Origin: Micromonospora profundi
Lineage (GTDB): Bacteria > Actinomycetota > Actinomycetes > Mycobacteriales > Micromonosporaceae
NCBI RefSeq assembly: GCF_011927785.1
Contig: NZ_JAATJK010000001.1
Coordinates: forward strand, 6,698,501 to 6,762,500
Direction of reading: 5' to 3'
DNA: 64,000 bases
The position numbers and the translations under genes are program-made. Under the pieces are notes generated by a model. The model did no database searches, was not told where the DNA came from, and worked only from the letters and a program-made list of their open reading frames with translations. Positions 11,520 through 20,468 of the stretch are shown one piece after another. The first letter of the stretch is position 1. Each line of letters begins with the position of its first letter.

Positions 11520-11927
11520 ATGACGATGACCGACCCGATCGCAGACATGCTCACGCGTCTGCGTAACGCCAACCAGGCGTACCACGATCAGGTGAAGATG
11601 CCCTACTCCAAGATCAAGGCGAACATCGCCGAGGTCTTGAAGGCAGAGGGTTACATCGCCACCTGGTCGGTCGAGGAGCCCGAAGAGGGTGCCGTCGGCA
11701 AGCGACTGGTCGTCGAGCTGAAGTACGGCCAGAACCGGGAGCGGAGCCTGGCCGGCATCAAGCGCGTGTCCAAGCCCGGTCTCCGGGTTTACGCCAAGTC
11801 GGACGGGCTCCCGCGGGTGCTCGGCGGGCTGGGCGTGGCGATCATTTCGACGTCCCAGGGGCTGCTCACCGACCGGCAGGCCCGCAAGCGGAGCGTTGGC
11901 GGGGAAGTCCTCGCCTTCGTCTGGTAA
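11520..11927 (+). CDS. rpsH: 30S ribosomal protein S8
   Basis: S8 is a primary binder of the 16S central domain. The 135-residue product begins [20 protein letters not shown] and ends with the conserved [20 protein letters not shown] segment followed by VLAFVW. The ATG at 11520 is chosen over an upstream in-frame start at 11454 because it matches the family N-terminus and has GAGAAAGG upstream. rplF follows 16 nt downstream. Confidence 0.97.
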   Translation: MTMTDPIADMLTRLRNANQAYHDQVKMPYSKIKANIAEVLKAEGYIATWSVEEPEEGAVGKRLVVELKYGQNRERSLAGIKRVSKPGLRVYAKSDGLPRVLGGLGVAIISTSQGLLTDRQARKRSVGGEVLAFVW

Positions 11928-11943
11928 CGGGAGACAGGTAGAA

Positions 11944-12486
11944 ATGTCGCGAATTGGACGTAAGTCGATCCCGGTACCGTCCGGCGTCGATATCACGATC
12001 GACGGGCAGACCGTCAAGGTCAAGGGCCCGAAGGGCGAGCTCCAGCACACCATCGCCGAGCCGATCACGGTCGAGCGTGGCGAGGACGGGCAGCTGAGCG
12101 TCAACCGCCCGAACGACGAGCGCAAGGCCAAGGAACTGCACGGCCTGAGCCGTACGCTGGTGGCCAACATGATCGTCGGCGTGACCGAGGGCTACCGCAA
12201 GAGCCTGGAGATCGCAGGCACCGGTTACCGGGTCACCGCCAAGGGTTCGGACCTCGAGTTCGCGCTCGGGTTCTCGCACCCGGTGCTCGTTCCGGCGCCG
12301 GCGGGTATCACCTTCACTGTGGAGCGGCCGACCCTGTTCCACGTGGCCGGCATCGACAAGCAGCAGGTCGGTGAGGTCGCCGCCAACATCCGGAAGATCC
12401 GCCCGCCGGAGCCCTACAAGGGCAAGGGCGTCAAGTACCAGGGCGAGGTCATCCGCCGCAAGGCCGGAAAGGCAGGTAAGAAGTGA
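11944..12486 (+). CDS. rplF: 50S ribosomal protein L6
   Basis: L6 lies near the sarcin-ricin loop and the elongation-factor binding site. The 180-residue product starts [20 protein letters not shown] and has the repeat-domain signature [20 protein letters not shown] at its C-terminus. ATG 11944 is preceded by GGGAGACAGG; the upstream in-frame ATG at 11896 lies inside rpsH and is rejected. The stop overlaps the rplR GTG by 4 nt. Confidence 0.97.
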   Translation: MSRIGRKSIPVPSGVDITIDGQTVKVKGPKGELQHTIAEPITVERGEDGQLSVNRPNDERKAKELHGLSRTLVANMIVGVTEGYRKSLEIAGTGYRVTAKGSDLEFALGFSHPVLVPAPAGITFTVERPTLFHVAGIDKQQVGEVAANIRKIRPPEPYKGKGVKYQGEVIRRKAGKAGKK

Positions 12487-12872
12487 GCGCCACGCTGCTC
12501 AAGCGCCGCCGCGGCGTCGCCGCCAAGCGCGCCGTTGGGCGTGCGCGTCGGCACTTCCGCGTCCGCAAGAACGTCAGCGGTACGGCCGAGCGTCCGCGCC
12601 TGGTCGTCACCCGTTCGCTGCGCCACATGGTCGCCCAGATCGTCGACGACACCAAGGGTCACACCCTGGCGTCGGCGTCGACCCTGGACGCCTCGCTGCG
12701 CGGTGCGGAGGGCGACAAGAGCGCCCTCGCCGGCAAGGTGGGCACCCTGCTCGCCGAGCGGGCCAAGGCCGCCGGCGTCTCCAAGGTCGTCTTCGACCGC
12801 GGTGGCAACCGGTACGCGGGGCGAGTCGCCGCGCTTGCCGACGCCGCCCGCGAAGCCGGGCTCGAGTTCTAA
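12483..12872 (+). CDS. rplR: 50S ribosomal protein L18
   Basis: L18 binds 5S rRNA together with L5 and L25. The 129-residue product has a basic N-terminus ([20 protein letters not shown]) and the conserved [20 protein letters not shown] motif with a C-terminal GLEF. The GTG start overlaps the rplF stop by 4 nt. Length is normal for actinobacteria, and rpsE follows after 33 nt. Confidence 0.96.
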   Translation: MSATLLKRRRGVAAKRAVGRARRHFRVRKNVSGTAERPRLVVTRSLRHMVAQIVDDTKGHTLASASTLDASLRGAEGDKSALAGKVGTLLAERAKAAGVSKVVFDRGGNRYAGRVAALADAAREAGLEF

Positions 12873-12905
12873 CAACCCCGTCACGAGAGATAAGGAAGGC
12901 TGCTG

Positions 12906-13520
12906 ATGCCAGGTCAACAGCGCCGTGGCGGCGGGTCCGGTGGCAACGAGGGTGGTCGCCGCGACAACCGCCGTGAGGGCGGCCGCGGAAACGCGCCCGT
13001 CGAGAAGACCCCGCACCTTGAGCGGGTCGTCGCGATCAACCGCGTCGCCAAGGTCGTGAAGGGTGGTCGTCGCTTCAGCTTCACCGCCCTGGTGATCGTG
13101 GGCGACGGCGACGGCACGGTCGGCGTGGGCTACGGAAAGGCCAAGGAGGTGCCCGCGGCCATCGCCAAGGGCGTCGAGGAGGCCAAGAAGCACTTCTTCA
13201 AGGTGCCGCGTATCGGCCAGTCGATTCCGCACCCGGTGACGGGTGAGGACGCCGCTGGTGTGGTGCTGCTCAAGCCGGCCTCGGCCGGTACGGGTGTCAT
13301 CGCCGGTGGTCCGGTGCGTGCCGTGCTGGAGTGCGCCGGGATCCACGACGTGCTCTCCAAGAGCCTCGGCTCGTCGAACCCGATCAACATCGTGCACGCC
13401 ACCGTGGCGGCTCTGCGGGGGCTCGAGTCCCCGGAGCAGGTCGCTGCGCGTCGTGGTCTGCCGGTCGAGGACGTCGCGCCGGCCGCCATGCTGGCGTCGC
13501 GTGCGGGGGTGGCTCGCTGA
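12906..13520 (+). CDS. rpsE: 30S ribosomal protein S5
   Basis: S5 helps maintain decoding accuracy and lies in the mRNA entry channel. The 204-residue product has a 35-residue Gly/Arg-rich N-terminal extension before the conserved core, which contains [20 protein letters not shown] and the [13 protein letters not shown] motif. ATG 12906 is preceded by AGGAAGG. The stop overlaps the rpmD ATG by 1 nt. Confidence 0.96.
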   Translation: MPGQQRRGGGSGGNEGGRRDNRREGGRGNAPVEKTPHLERVVAINRVAKVVKGGRRFSFTALVIVGDGDGTVGVGYGKAKEVPAAIAKGVEEAKKHFFKVPRIGQSIPHPVTGEDAAGVVLLKPASAGTGVIAGGPVRAVLECAGIHDVLSKSLGSSNPINIVHATVAALRGLESPEQVAARRGLPVEDVAPAAMLASRAGVAR

Positions 13521-13702
13521 TGGCACGTCTGAAGGTCACCCAGCTCCGGTCCGGCATCGGGACCAAGCAGAACCAGCGTGATTCGCTGCGTTCGCTCGGT
13601 CTCAAGCGGATCAACGACGTGGTGGTCAAGGAAGACCGGCCCGAGATCCGTGGCATGATCTTCACGGTCAACCACCTCGTGAAGGTCGAGGAGGTCGAGT
13701 AA
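13520..13702 (+). CDS. rpmD: 50S ribosomal protein L30
   Basis: This 60-residue protein is a full-length bacterial L30, beginning [20 protein letters not shown] and containing [15 protein letters not shown]. The ATG at 13520 overlaps the rpsE stop (TGATG), and the stop overlaps the rplO ATG by 1 nt, so the three genes are translationally coupled. An upstream in-frame ATG at 13331 lies inside rpsE and is rejected. Confidence 0.95.
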   Translation: MARLKVTQLRSGIGTKQNQRDSLRSLGLKRINDVVVKEDRPEIRGMIFTVNHLVKVEEVE

Positions 13703-14145
13703 TGACGATCAAGGTGCACCACCTGCGCCCGGCGCCTGGTTCCAAGACCGCGAAGACCCGTGTGGGTCGCGGTGAGGGTTCCAAGGGCAAGACCGCTGGT
13801 CGCGGTACCAAGGGTTCCAAGGCCCGCAAGAACATCTCGGCGGCGTTCGAGGGTGGGCAGATGCCCATCCACATGCGCCTGCCGAAGATGAAGGGCTTCA
13901 AGAACAAGTTCAAGGTGGTCTTCCAGGTGGTCAACCTGGACCGGCTCGCCGAGCTGTTCCCGAACGGCGGCCAGGTTGGCCCGCTGGAGCTGGTCGAGGC
14001 TGGGGCGGTCCGCAAGGGCCACCCGGTCAAGGTCCTCGGCACCGGGGATCTCGGCGGGGTGGCGCTCCAGGTGTCGGCGCACGCGTTCAGCGCGTCGGCC
14101 AAGGAGAAGATCGCCGCTGCCGGTGGCTCCGCCACCGAGCTGTAA
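13702..14145 (+). CDS. rplO: 50S ribosomal protein L15
   Basis: L15 is a late 50S assembly protein. The 147-residue product has the hallmark glycine/lysine-rich N-terminus ([20 protein letters not shown]) and the [19 protein letters not shown] region. It is the last ribosomal protein gene of the spc segment. A long hairpin begins 12 nt after the stop. Confidence 0.96.
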   Translation: MTIKVHHLRPAPGSKTAKTRVGRGEGSKGKTAGRGTKGSKARKNISAAFEGGQMPIHMRLPKMKGFKNKFKVVFQVVNLDRLAELFPNGGQVGPLELVEAGAVRKGHPVKVLGTGDLGGVALQVSAHAFSASAKEKIAAAGGSATEL

Positions 14146-14157
14146 GGACGTAAGAGA

Positions 14158-14199
14158 CATGGCGCCCGTCCGGTTGTGAGCAACTGGACGGGCGCCATG
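14158..14199 (+). terminator. 19-bp hairpin after rplO
   Basis: CATGGCGCCCGTCC at 14158-14171 pairs perfectly with 14186-14199. The stem continues inward through a G-T wobble and GTTG/CAAC (14173-14176 with 14181-14184) to a TGAG loop. That makes 19 consecutive pairs with one wobble. There is no T tract. It is one of the strongest hairpins in the ribosomal region and probably terminates or attenuates before secY. Confidence 0.75.
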
Positions 14200-14380
14200 G
14201 TCTGCCTGGGCGCGTGTGCGCCCGGTAATATCGGAATCGGTTTATGTAGCCGGGCGCATCTGCCCGGAGGGGGATAGGGCTGTTAGAGTCCCATCCCAGC
14301 CATGGAATCCGGGCACTCGCCCGGATCCACCCCGACCCGCCAGGGATCACCGGCGGCCCGCCTCGCGCAGGAGGAAGAAG
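14200..14380 (+). promoter_or_regulatory. secY leader region
   Basis: This non-coding stretch holds a 6-bp hairpin at 14250-14267 and a perfect 8-bp hairpin with an ACTC loop at 14307-14326. TAATAT at 14226-14231 looks like a -10 element, but I see no -35 at the right distance. A GGAGGA ribosome site at 14370-14375 serves secY. A separate secY promoter is plausible but unproven. Confidence 0.4.
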
Positions 14381-15709
14381 TTGCTGTCCGCCTTTCTCAG
14401 TGCGTTCCGTACGCCTGACCTGCGCAAGAAGCTGCTGTTCACAGTAGGCATCATCGCGGTCTACCGACTGGGCGCCACGCTGCCCAGCCCGGGCGTCTCG
14501 TACGGCAACGTGCAGAAGTGCCTCGACACCCTCCAGGGTGAGTCGACGGGTGTGCTGAACCTGCTCAACCTCTTCTCCGGCGGAGCGCTGCTACAGCTCT
14601 CGGTCTTCGCGCTGGGCATCATGCCCTACATCACAGCGTCGATCATCCTGCAGCTGCTGACCGTCGTGATTCCGCGCCTGGAGCAGCTCCGCAAGGAGGG
14701 CCAGGCCGGCCAGGCGAAGATCACCCAGTACACCCGCTACCTGACTCTCGGTCTGGGTGTGCTTCAGGCTTCGGCGTTCGTGGCGCTGGCCCGTTCCGGC
14801 CAACTCTTCCAGAACCGCTGCGACCAGTTCCCGATCATCCCCACCGGCACTGGCATCCCGGACTGGCTGACCCTGACCATCCTGGTGATGACGATGACCG
14901 CCGGTACCGGCATGGTCATGTGGCTCGGCGAGCTGATCACCGACCGGGGCGTCGGCAACGGCATGTCCGTCCTGATCTTCACCTCGATCGCGGCGCGGCT
15001 GCCCAGCGAGGGCTGGCAGATCAAGACCAGCAAGGGCTGGGACATGTTTGCCCTGGTCATCGCGCTGGTCCTGGTGGTCATCACCGCGGTCACCTTCATC
15101 GAGCAGGCGCAGCGCCGGATCCCGGTGCAGTACGCCAAGCGGATGATCGGCCGGCGGATGTACGGCGGCACCTCGACCTACATCCCGCTGAAGGTCAACC
15201 AGGCCGGTGTCATCCCGGTCATCTTCGGCTCGTCGCTGCTCTACCTGCCGCAGTTGGCGCTGCAGTTCTTCGATCAGACCGACCCGGGCAAAACCCAGGC
15301 GTGGATCCAGAACAACCTGGTCAACCCGAGTAGCCCGATCTACATCGCGGTCTACTTCCTGATGATCATCTTCTTCACGTACTTCTACGTCTCGATCACG
15401 TTCAACCCGACCGAGGTCGCGGACAACATGAAGAAGTACGGCGGCTTCGTGCCGGGCATCCGCCCCGGTAAGCCGACCGCCGACTACCTGGACTTCATCC
15501 TCAGTCGGATCACTCTGCCGGGCGCTCTGTACCTGGGTGTCATCTCCATCCTGCCGAACTTCTTCTTCATCTGGCTGGACAACCAGCAGTACCAGAACTT
15601 CCCGTTCGGCGGCACCGCTGTGCTCATCATGGTCGGCGTCGGTCTGGAGACCGTGAAGCAGATCGAGAGCCAACTCATGCAGCGGAACTACGAAGGGTTC
15701 CTGCGGTAG
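14381..15709 (+). CDS. secY: Preprotein translocase subunit SecY
   Basis: SecY is the central channel of the Sec translocon in the cytoplasmic membrane. The 442-residue product has the typical pattern of 10 membrane helices. Its N-terminus LSAFLSAFRTPDLRKKLLFT runs into the first helix, and the cytosolic loop AQRRIPVQYAKRMIGRRMYG is present. The start is TTG at 14381, fixed by a GGAGGA site 6 nt upstream and by the family N-terminus. The stop abuts adk directly (TAGATG). Confidence 0.96.
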   Translation: MLSAFLSAFRTPDLRKKLLFTVGIIAVYRLGATLPSPGVSYGNVQKCLDTLQGESTGVLNLLNLFSGGALLQLSVFALGIMPYITASIILQLLTVVIPRLEQLRKEGQAGQAKITQYTRYLTLGLGVLQASAFVALARSGQLFQNRCDQFPIIPTGTGIPDWLTLTILVMTMTAGTGMVMWLGELITDRGVGNGMSVLIFTSIAARLPSEGWQIKTSKGWDMFALVIALVLVVITAVTFIEQAQRRIPVQYAKRMIGRRMYGGTSTYIPLKVNQAGVIPVIFGSSLLYLPQLALQFFDQTDPGKTQAWIQNNLVNPSSPIYIAVYFLMIIFFTYFYVSITFNPTEVADNMKKYGGFVPGIRPGKPTADYLDFILSRITLPGALYLGVISILPNFFFIWLDNQQYQNFPFGGTAVLIMVGVGLETVKQIESQLMQRNYEGFLR

Positions 15710-16363
15710 ATGAGACTCGTTCTGGTTGGCCCGCCGGGAGCGGGCAAAGGCACGCAGGCCGAGTTCATCGCCGCCCACCTCTCGGTGCCGAAGATCTCGA
15801 CCGGTGACATCTTCCGATCGAACGTCACCCAGGGCACGCCGCTCGGGGTCGAGGCGAAGCGTTACATGGACGCCGGTGAGCTGGTCCCGGACGAGGTGAC
15901 CATCAACATGGTCCGGGACCGGCTGGCCGAGCCCGACGCCAGCGAGGGCTTCCTGCTCGACGGCTTTCCGCGGACCACTCCGCAGGCCGCCGCTCTGGAC
16001 AAGCTCCTCGCCGACCTGGGCACCGCGCTGGACCTGGTCCTGGAGCTTGTGGTCGACGACGACGAGGTGATCCGGCGGCTGTCCGGCCGGCGCACCTGCC
16101 GGGGCTGCGGCAAGATCTGGCACGTCGAGTTCGACGCCACCACCCGGCCGGACGTCTGTGACCGTTGTGGCGCCGAGCTGTTCCAGCGGGACGACGACAA
16201 GCCGGAGACGATCGCCACCCGCCTGCGGGAGTACGGCGAGAAGACCGCGCCGCTTGTCGACTACTACGGCGCCCAGGGCAAGCTGGTCGGGATCGACGCC
16301 ACCGGGCCGGTGGAGGACGTCACCACCCGGGCCATCGACGCCCTGCGGTCGTACGGCGGCTGA
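15710..16363 (+). CDS. adk: Adenylate kinase
   Basis: Adenylate kinase interconverts ATP plus AMP with two ADP. The 217-residue product has P-loop [10 protein letters not shown] at residues 7-16, the AMP-binding [10 protein letters not shown] motif, and a long-form LID. The LID contains two CxxC pairs (CRGC and CDRC), so it probably binds a structural zinc. ATG 15710 immediately follows the secY stop, giving tight coupling in the secY-adk-map arrangement common in actinobacteria. Confidence 0.97.
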   Translation: MRLVLVGPPGAGKGTQAEFIAAHLSVPKISTGDIFRSNVTQGTPLGVEAKRYMDAGELVPDEVTINMVRDRLAEPDASEGFLLDGFPRTTPQAAALDKLLADLGTALDLVLELVVDDDEVIRRLSGRRTCRGCGKIWHVEFDATTRPDVCDRCGAELFQRDDDKPETIATRLREYGEKTAPLVDYYGAQGKLVGIDATGPVEDVTTRAIDALRSYGG

Positions 16364-16397
16364 GGTCCGGCCGCATCACGGCGGATAGAGTGCGAAC

Positions 16398-16424
16398 AGC
16401 GGGGTACGCATGACGTGCCCCGCT
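16398..16424 (+). terminator. 11-bp hairpin between adk and map
   Basis: Arms 16398-16408 and 16414-16424 pair over 11 positions with one G-T wobble around a 5-nt loop. It lies in the 87-nt adk-map gap, 26 nt before the map start, with no T tract. It is probably an attenuator or processing structure. Confidence 0.5.
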
Positions 16425-16450
16425 GAACGGCCACGAAAGGTAAACGCTCC

Positions 16451-17302
16451 ATGCGTCGTCCCCAGCTGGATATCCAGCTGAAGACCCCTGACCAGATCGA
16501 GAAGATGCGGGCCGCCGGGCTGGTGGTCGCCGAGGCCCTGCGCCGCATGCGCGAGGCGGTTGCCCCCGGGGTGACCACCGCCGATCTGGACGCCATCGCC
16601 GAGTCGACGATCCGCGAGGCGGGCGGCGTCCCGTCGTTCAAGGGCTACCACGGCTTCCCGGCGTCGATCTGCTCCTCGGTGAACGAGCAGGTCGTGCACG
16701 CCATCCCCTCTGGAGAGCAGGTGCTCGCCGACGGTGACCTGATCTCGATCGACTGCGGTGCGGTGCTTGATGGCTGGCACGGCGACGCCGCCATCACAGT
16801 GGGCGTCGGCGACGTCGACCCGGCGCTGCTGCGGATGGCCGAGGTGGCCGAGGACGCGATGTGGGCCGGTATCGCTGCCGCCGCACGGGGTGCGGCCAGC
16901 GGGAAGGGCCGCCTCACCGACATCTCTCACGCTGTGGAGAGCGCGGTCCGCAAGGGCGGCAGGTACGGCATCGTCGACGGGTACGGCGGGCACGGCATCG
17001 GCACCGAGATGCACCAGGACCCGCACGTGCTCAACCACGGCCGACCGGGCAAGGGTCCACGCCTGGTCCCCGGTATGGCGCTTGCCATCGAGCCCATGAT
17101 CACCATGGCGTCGCCGCGTACCGTCGAATTGGCCGACGGTTGGACGGTCGTCACCCGGGACGGGTCGGTCGCGGCGCACGTCGAGCATTCGATGGCGCTG
17201 TTGCCGGACGGCGTCTGGGTGCTCACGGCCTTCGACGGCGGCCGGACCCGTCTGGGCGACCTGGTGACGGCCCGCCAACCGGCAGTCTCGGCAGCCTCCT
17301 AG
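16451..17302 (+). CDS. map: Methionine aminopeptidase, type I
   Basis: MetAP removes the initiator methionine from nascent proteins using a dinuclear metal site. The 283-residue product shows the five expected ligands in context: two Asp in IDCGAVLDGWHGDAAI, His in GGHGIGTEMHQDPHV, Glu in LAIEPMI and Glu in VEHSMAL. ATG 16451 has a GAAAGG site upstream. It completes the secY-adk-map run. Mycobacteria have two map genes, and this is the one beside secY and adk. Confidence 0.95.
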   Translation: MRRPQLDIQLKTPDQIEKMRAAGLVVAEALRRMREAVAPGVTTADLDAIAESTIREAGGVPSFKGYHGFPASICSSVNEQVVHAIPSGEQVLADGDLISIDCGAVLDGWHGDAAITVGVGDVDPALLRMAEVAEDAMWAGIAAAARGAASGKGRLTDISHAVESAVRKGGRYGIVDGYGGHGIGTEMHQDPHVLNHGRPGKGPRLVPGMALAIEPMITMASPRTVELADGWTVVTRDGSVAAHVEHSMALLPDGVWVLTAFDGGRTRLGDLVTARQPAVSAAS

Positions 17303-17385
17303 ACCCCGCACCGCTCTGGCGCGCCGGGCGTCAGGGGGTCGGACGGGTGAGACGGTTTTTGTTTCCGGGTGGCATGCTTGCCGGC

Positions 17386-17967
17386 ATGGACGGGCGCGAC
17401 GGGATGCGAGCGGCGGACGCGGATCGCGAGGCGGTGGCCGAGCGTTTGCGGGCCGCCCTCGGCGAGGGTCGACTCGACCTGCACGAGTACGACGAGCGGG
17501 TGCAGAACGCGTACGCGGCGCGCACGTACGCCGATTTGGATGCCCTGCTGGTCGACCTGCCCCCGGTGGCGCCCGCCGAGCGCTCCGCTGTGGTGCCGGC
17601 CAGCCTGCCCGCCGAGCCGCCGAGCGTGGTGGTGGGCGACCAGCCGGTGGCAGGTGGCGTCACCGCCCGCTGGCTGGCCGAGGTGTGGCTGCCCTACCTC
17701 CAGGTGATCGGCATCGTGGTGGCCGTGTGGGGCGTCACGTCGATGCTCAGCGGCGAGCTGCTCTACTTCTGGCCGGCCTGGGTGGCCGGGCCGTGGGGTG
17801 CGGTGCTGGCGGTTCGCACTGTCACCGGGTTGGCCGGGGGAGAGCCGCGACGCCGGGCGATCGAGCGGGAGCGCCGACGGGAGCGCAAGCGCCTGAAGCG
17901 TGAGCGGCGGCGCGAGTTGCGCGCCGGTGAATCGGACGAACGAGACGATCCCTCGCCTGCGAGCTGA
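17386..17967 (+). CDS. DUF1707 domain membrane protein
   Basis: The first 50 residues match the DUF1707 pattern (ADADREAVAERLRAALGEGR, then LDLHEYDERVQNAYAARTYA). A linker and two membrane segments follow (YLQVIGIVVAVWGVTSMLSG, then YFWPAWVAGPWGAVLAVRTV). The tail is strongly basic (RRERKRLKRERRRELR). Function is unknown; DUF1707 proteins are widespread in actinobacteria. ATG 17386 gives 193 residues. In-frame ATGs at 17374 and 17404 are alternatives, and the latter gives the more typical MRAADADRE start. It sits alone between map and the infA promoter. Confidence 0.8.
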   Translation: MDGRDGMRAADADREAVAERLRAALGEGRLDLHEYDERVQNAYAARTYADLDALLVDLPPVAPAERSAVVPASLPAEPPSVVVGDQPVAGGVTARWLAEVWLPYLQVIGIVVAVWGVTSMLSGELLYFWPAWVAGPWGAVLAVRTVTGLAGGEPRRRAIERERRRERKRLKRERRRELRAGESDERDDPSPAS

Positions 17968-18048
17968 CCACCAGCGGCCGCTTTGGGAGATCATCGGGTC
18001 TCCGGGAGGCGGGGTCGTACCCGACACGGTGCTCGGGTGCCGGCCGGT

Positions 18049-18078
18049 TTGGCGACGGCGTGCAGGCCGGCGTACACT
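18049..18078 (+). promoter_or_regulatory. Predicted promoter of the infA-rpoA operon
   Basis: TTGGCG at 18049-18054 and TACACT at 18073-18078 are separated by 18 nt, a good vegetative-type promoter. Transcription would start near 18085, about 147 nt upstream of infA. It lies in the 264-nt gap after the DUF1707 gene, the natural start of the alpha operon. Confidence 0.6.
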
Positions 18079-18231
18079 TTCTGTTCGGCGCACAGCGTCC
18101 ACTCCGGCATGCCCACCCTGCGCTTCGGTGGGAGCTGGAGCCGCGGCTGGCGCGGGCATCTGATCTTGGTCAGTTCCCGTGTAAGACGTTGTGGGCCGCC
18201 CGGAGCAATCGACGTCAGGACAGCGGAGGAC

Positions 18232-18453
18232 ATGCCGAAAAAAGACGGAGCCATCGAGATCGAGGGTCGAGTCATCGAGCCCCTGCCGAACGCAATGTTC
18301 CGGGTGGAGCTCGCGAACGGCCATAAGGTGCTGGCTCACATCAGCGGCAAGATGCGGCAGCACTACATCCGCATCCTGCCGGAGGACCGGGTCGTCGTCG
18401 AACTCTCGCCGTACGACCTGACCCGCGGGCGCATCGTCTACCGCTACAAGTAG
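18232..18453 (+). CDS. infA: Translation initiation factor IF-1
   Basis: IF-1 blocks the ribosomal A site during initiation. The 73-residue product [20 protein letters not shown]...RGRIVYRYK is exactly family length, with an S1/OB fold. ATG 18232 has a GCGGAGGAC ribosome site; a longer upstream reading frame from 17983 has no support. It starts the infA-rpmJ-rpsM-rpsK-rpsD-rpoA-rplQ operon. Confidence 0.97.
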   Translation: MPKKDGAIEIEGRVIEPLPNAMFRVELANGHKVLAHISGKMRQHYIRILPEDRVVVELSPYDLTRGRIVYRYK

Positions 18454-18544
18454 TCCTGACGACGGCCGGGAAGTCCCGTGTCCGTCTTCGACGTCCGGTC
18501 TCGCGCCTCGCGCGTCCCCGGGCCAGATGGGAAGTAAGGCAACC

Positions 18545-18658
18545 GTGAAGGTCAAGCCGAGCGTCAAGAGGATCTGCAACAAGTGCCGGGTAATCCGCCG
18601 GCACGGCCGGGTCATGGTCATCTGCACCGACCCGCGCCACAAGCAGCGCCAGGGCTGA
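18545..18658 (+). CDS. rpmJ: 50S ribosomal protein L36
   Basis: This 37-codon gene reads [20 protein letters not shown] and ends DPRHKQRQG. It is the zinc-binding form of L36, with CNKC, a later Cys (VICTD) and a His (RH) as ligands. The GTG at 18545 has a GGAAGTAAGG site upstream. The gene is short enough to be missed by length filters. Its place between infA and rpsM is canonical. Confidence 0.95.
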   Translation: MKVKPSVKRICNKCRVIRRHGRVMVICTDPRHKQRQG

Positions 18659-18924
18659 TCTCAGCCCGTCCGGCCGGACACGGCCGGGTGGCGTTGGCCC
18701 AGGCAGATCCTCAGCGACACACAAGACACATGCTCGTCCCAGCCGCGAGCGGTACGTGAAGACGTACTCCTTTCGTGGCTGACCCCCGGTCGGAGGCCGG
18801 GGCCCGCTCGGGCAGCGACCGATCCCGGTCACCGGCGCTTACAGCGTCGGAAAGACGGGACGGCCGGTAGCGGGGTGGGACGGGTCCACACCTCCGCCAC
18901 ACATCACGAGGAGTACGCCCGCAC
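18659..18924 (+). promoter_or_regulatory. rpmJ-rpsM leader region
   Basis: This 266-nt non-coding gap has several hairpins. The clearest are GTACGT/ACGTAC with a GAAG loop at 18752-18767 and a CCCCGG/CCGGGG stem just after it (about 18785-18804). A CACGAGGAG ribosome site precedes rpsM. In many bacteria S4 represses this operon by binding an mRNA structure upstream of rpsM. That role is possible here, but no recognisable S4 pseudoknot motif was identified. Confidence 0.4.
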
Positions 18925-19305
18925 ATGGCACGTCTAGTCGGCGTGGATCTCCCCCGCGAGAAGCGGATGGAAATCGCGCTCACCTACATCTTCGGGGTCG
19001 GTCGCACCCGCGCCCTGGAGACACTCGCCGCCACCGGCATCTCGCCGGACAAGCGCGCTCGGGACCTCACGGACGAGGAGCTCGTGCAGCTCCGCGACCA
19101 CATCGAGGGCAACTACAAGGTTGAAGGCGACCTGCGCCGCGAGGTCGCCGCTGACATCCGCCGCAAGGTCGAGATCGGCTGCTACGCCGGCATCCGGCAC
19201 CGCCGGGGCCTGCCCGTGCGTGGCCAGCGGACCAAGACCAATGCACGGACCCGCAAGGGCCCGAAGCGGACCGTCGCCGGCAAGAAGAAGCCCGGCAAGA
19301 AGTAA
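18925..19305 (+). CDS. rpsM: 30S ribosomal protein S13
   Basis: S13 lies at the top of the 30S head and contacts P-site tRNA and L5. The 126-residue product starts [20 protein letters not shown] and has the conserved [20 protein letters not shown] motif and a lysine-rich tail. ATG 18925 follows a GAGGAG site. rpsK follows 17 nt later. Confidence 0.97.
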   Translation: MARLVGVDLPREKRMEIALTYIFGVGRTRALETLAATGISPDKRARDLTDEELVQLRDHIEGNYKVEGDLRREVAADIRRKVEIGCYAGIRHRRGLPVRGQRTKTNARTRKGPKRTVAGKKKPGKK

Positions 19306-19322
19306 TAGGAGCGCACAGACTT

Positions 19323-19730
19323 ATGCCACCGAAGGCTCGTGCCGGAGCCGCTGTAAAGAAGGTCCGGCGCAAGGAACGCAAGAACGTCGCCCACGGGCAG
19401 GCGCACATCAAGAGCACGTTCAACAACACCATCGTGTCCATCACGGACCCGACCGGTGCGGTCATCTCCTGGGCCTCCGCTGGCCAGGTGGGCTTCAAGG
19501 GCTCCCGCAAGTCGACTCCGTTCGCCGCGCAGCTGGCCGCCGAGGCCGCCGCGCGTCGCGCCATGGAGCACGGCATGCGCAAGGTCGACGTGTTTGTCAA
19601 GGGCCCCGGCTCCGGCCGGGAGACCGCCATCCGTTCGCTGCAGGCCGTGGGCCTCGAGGTCGGCCAGATCGCCGACGTCACCCCGCAGCCGCACAACGGG
19701 TGCCGTCCGCCTAAGCGTCGTCGGGTCTGA
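19323..19730 (+). CDS. rpsK: 30S ribosomal protein S11
   Basis: S11 forms part of the 30S platform near the mRNA exit. The 135-residue product has a basic N-terminus, then [20 protein letters not shown], and the conserved C-terminus [19 protein letters not shown] 19323 has TAGGAGCG upstream. rpsD follows 13 nt downstream. Confidence 0.97.
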   Translation: MPPKARAGAAVKKVRRKERKNVAHGQAHIKSTFNNTIVSITDPTGAVISWASAGQVGFKGSRKSTPFAAQLAAEAAARRAMEHGMRKVDVFVKGPGSGRETAIRSLQAVGLEVGQIADVTPQPHNGCRPPKRRRV

Positions 19731-19743
19731 GAGGTAGAGAGAG

Positions 19744-20370
19744 ATGGCTCGTTACACCGGTGCAGACTGCCGCCGTTGCCGGCGGGAGAAGATGAAGCTG
19801 TTCCTCAAGGGCAGCAAGTGCGATGGTCCGAAGTGCCCGTTCGAGTCCCGGCCGTTCCCGCCCGGGCAGCACGGCCGCGGCCGCACCAAGGAGACGGAGT
19901 ACCTGCTCCAGCTCCGTGAGAAGCAGAAGGCCCGTCGTGTCTACGGCGTGCTGGAGAAGCAGTTCCGCGGTTACTACGAGGAAGCCGTTGGCAAGCAGGC
20001 CAAGACCGGTGAGGTCCTCCTGCAGATCCTCGAGTCGCGGCTGGACAACGTCGTTTACCGGGCCGGCTACGCCCACTCGCGGGACATGGCCCGCCAGCTG
20101 GTCAAGCACGGTCACTTCACGGTGAACGGCAAGAAGGTCGACATCCCGTCGTACCGCGTCAAGGAGCACGACATCATCGAGGTTCGGGGCAAGAGCAAGG
20201 AGCTCACCCCGTTCGTCGTCGCGCAGGCTCAGGCCGGCTCGAAGACGGTTCCGGCGTGGCTTGAGGCCATCCCGAGCCAGATGAAGGTGCTCGTGCACTC
20301 CCTCCCGGCCCGGCAGGTCATCGACACGCAGGTCCAGGAGCAGCTGATCGTCGAGCTCTACTCCAAGTAG
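19744..20370 (+). CDS. rpsD: 30S ribosomal protein S4
   Basis: S4 is a primary 16S rRNA binder and, in several bacteria, the repressor of its own operon. The 208-residue product has the cysteine-containing N-terminal form: [18 protein letters not shown], then [14 protein letters not shown], a zinc-type cluster. The S4 RNA-binding domain is at about residues 97-160 ([20 protein letters not shown]). ATG 19744 follows a GAGAGGTAGAGAG site. A strong UUCG hairpin lies downstream before rpoA. Confidence 0.97.
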   Translation: MARYTGADCRRCRREKMKLFLKGSKCDGPKCPFESRPFPPGQHGRGRTKETEYLLQLREKQKARRVYGVLEKQFRGYYEEAVGKQAKTGEVLLQILESRLDNVVYRAGYAHSRDMARQLVKHGHFTVNGKKVDIPSYRVKEHDIIEVRGKSKELTPFVVAQAQAGSKTVPAWLEAIPSQMKVLVHSLPARQVIDTQVQEQLIVELYSK

Positions 20371-20382
20371 TCCGAGCTCGTG

Positions 20383-20412
20383 CGGTGGCCCGCCCTTCGG
20401 GGCGGGCCACCG
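20383..20412 (+). terminator. UUCG-capped 13-bp hairpin between rpsD and rpoA
   Basis: Arms 20383-20395 and 20400-20412 pair perfectly over 13 bp around a TTCG tetraloop, an exceptionally stable RNA hairpin. There is no T tract. It lies 12 nt after rpsD and 56 nt before rpoA inside the operon, so it may set the ratio of ribosomal protein to RNA polymerase alpha by attenuation, or block 3' exonucleases. Confidence 0.7.
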
Positions 20413-20468
20413 GAACGGTTTGTGTCGTGGACGTCAAATAGCGGGCGTCCCGGAAGAGAAGAGAAAAG

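Noticed and set aside
14159..14179. A six-codon open frame (MAPVRL) inside the hairpin after rplO, as a possible leader peptide
   Set aside because: It lies entirely within the hairpin stem and loop, has only a weak ribosome site, and no regulatory codons. Coincidence is more likely.
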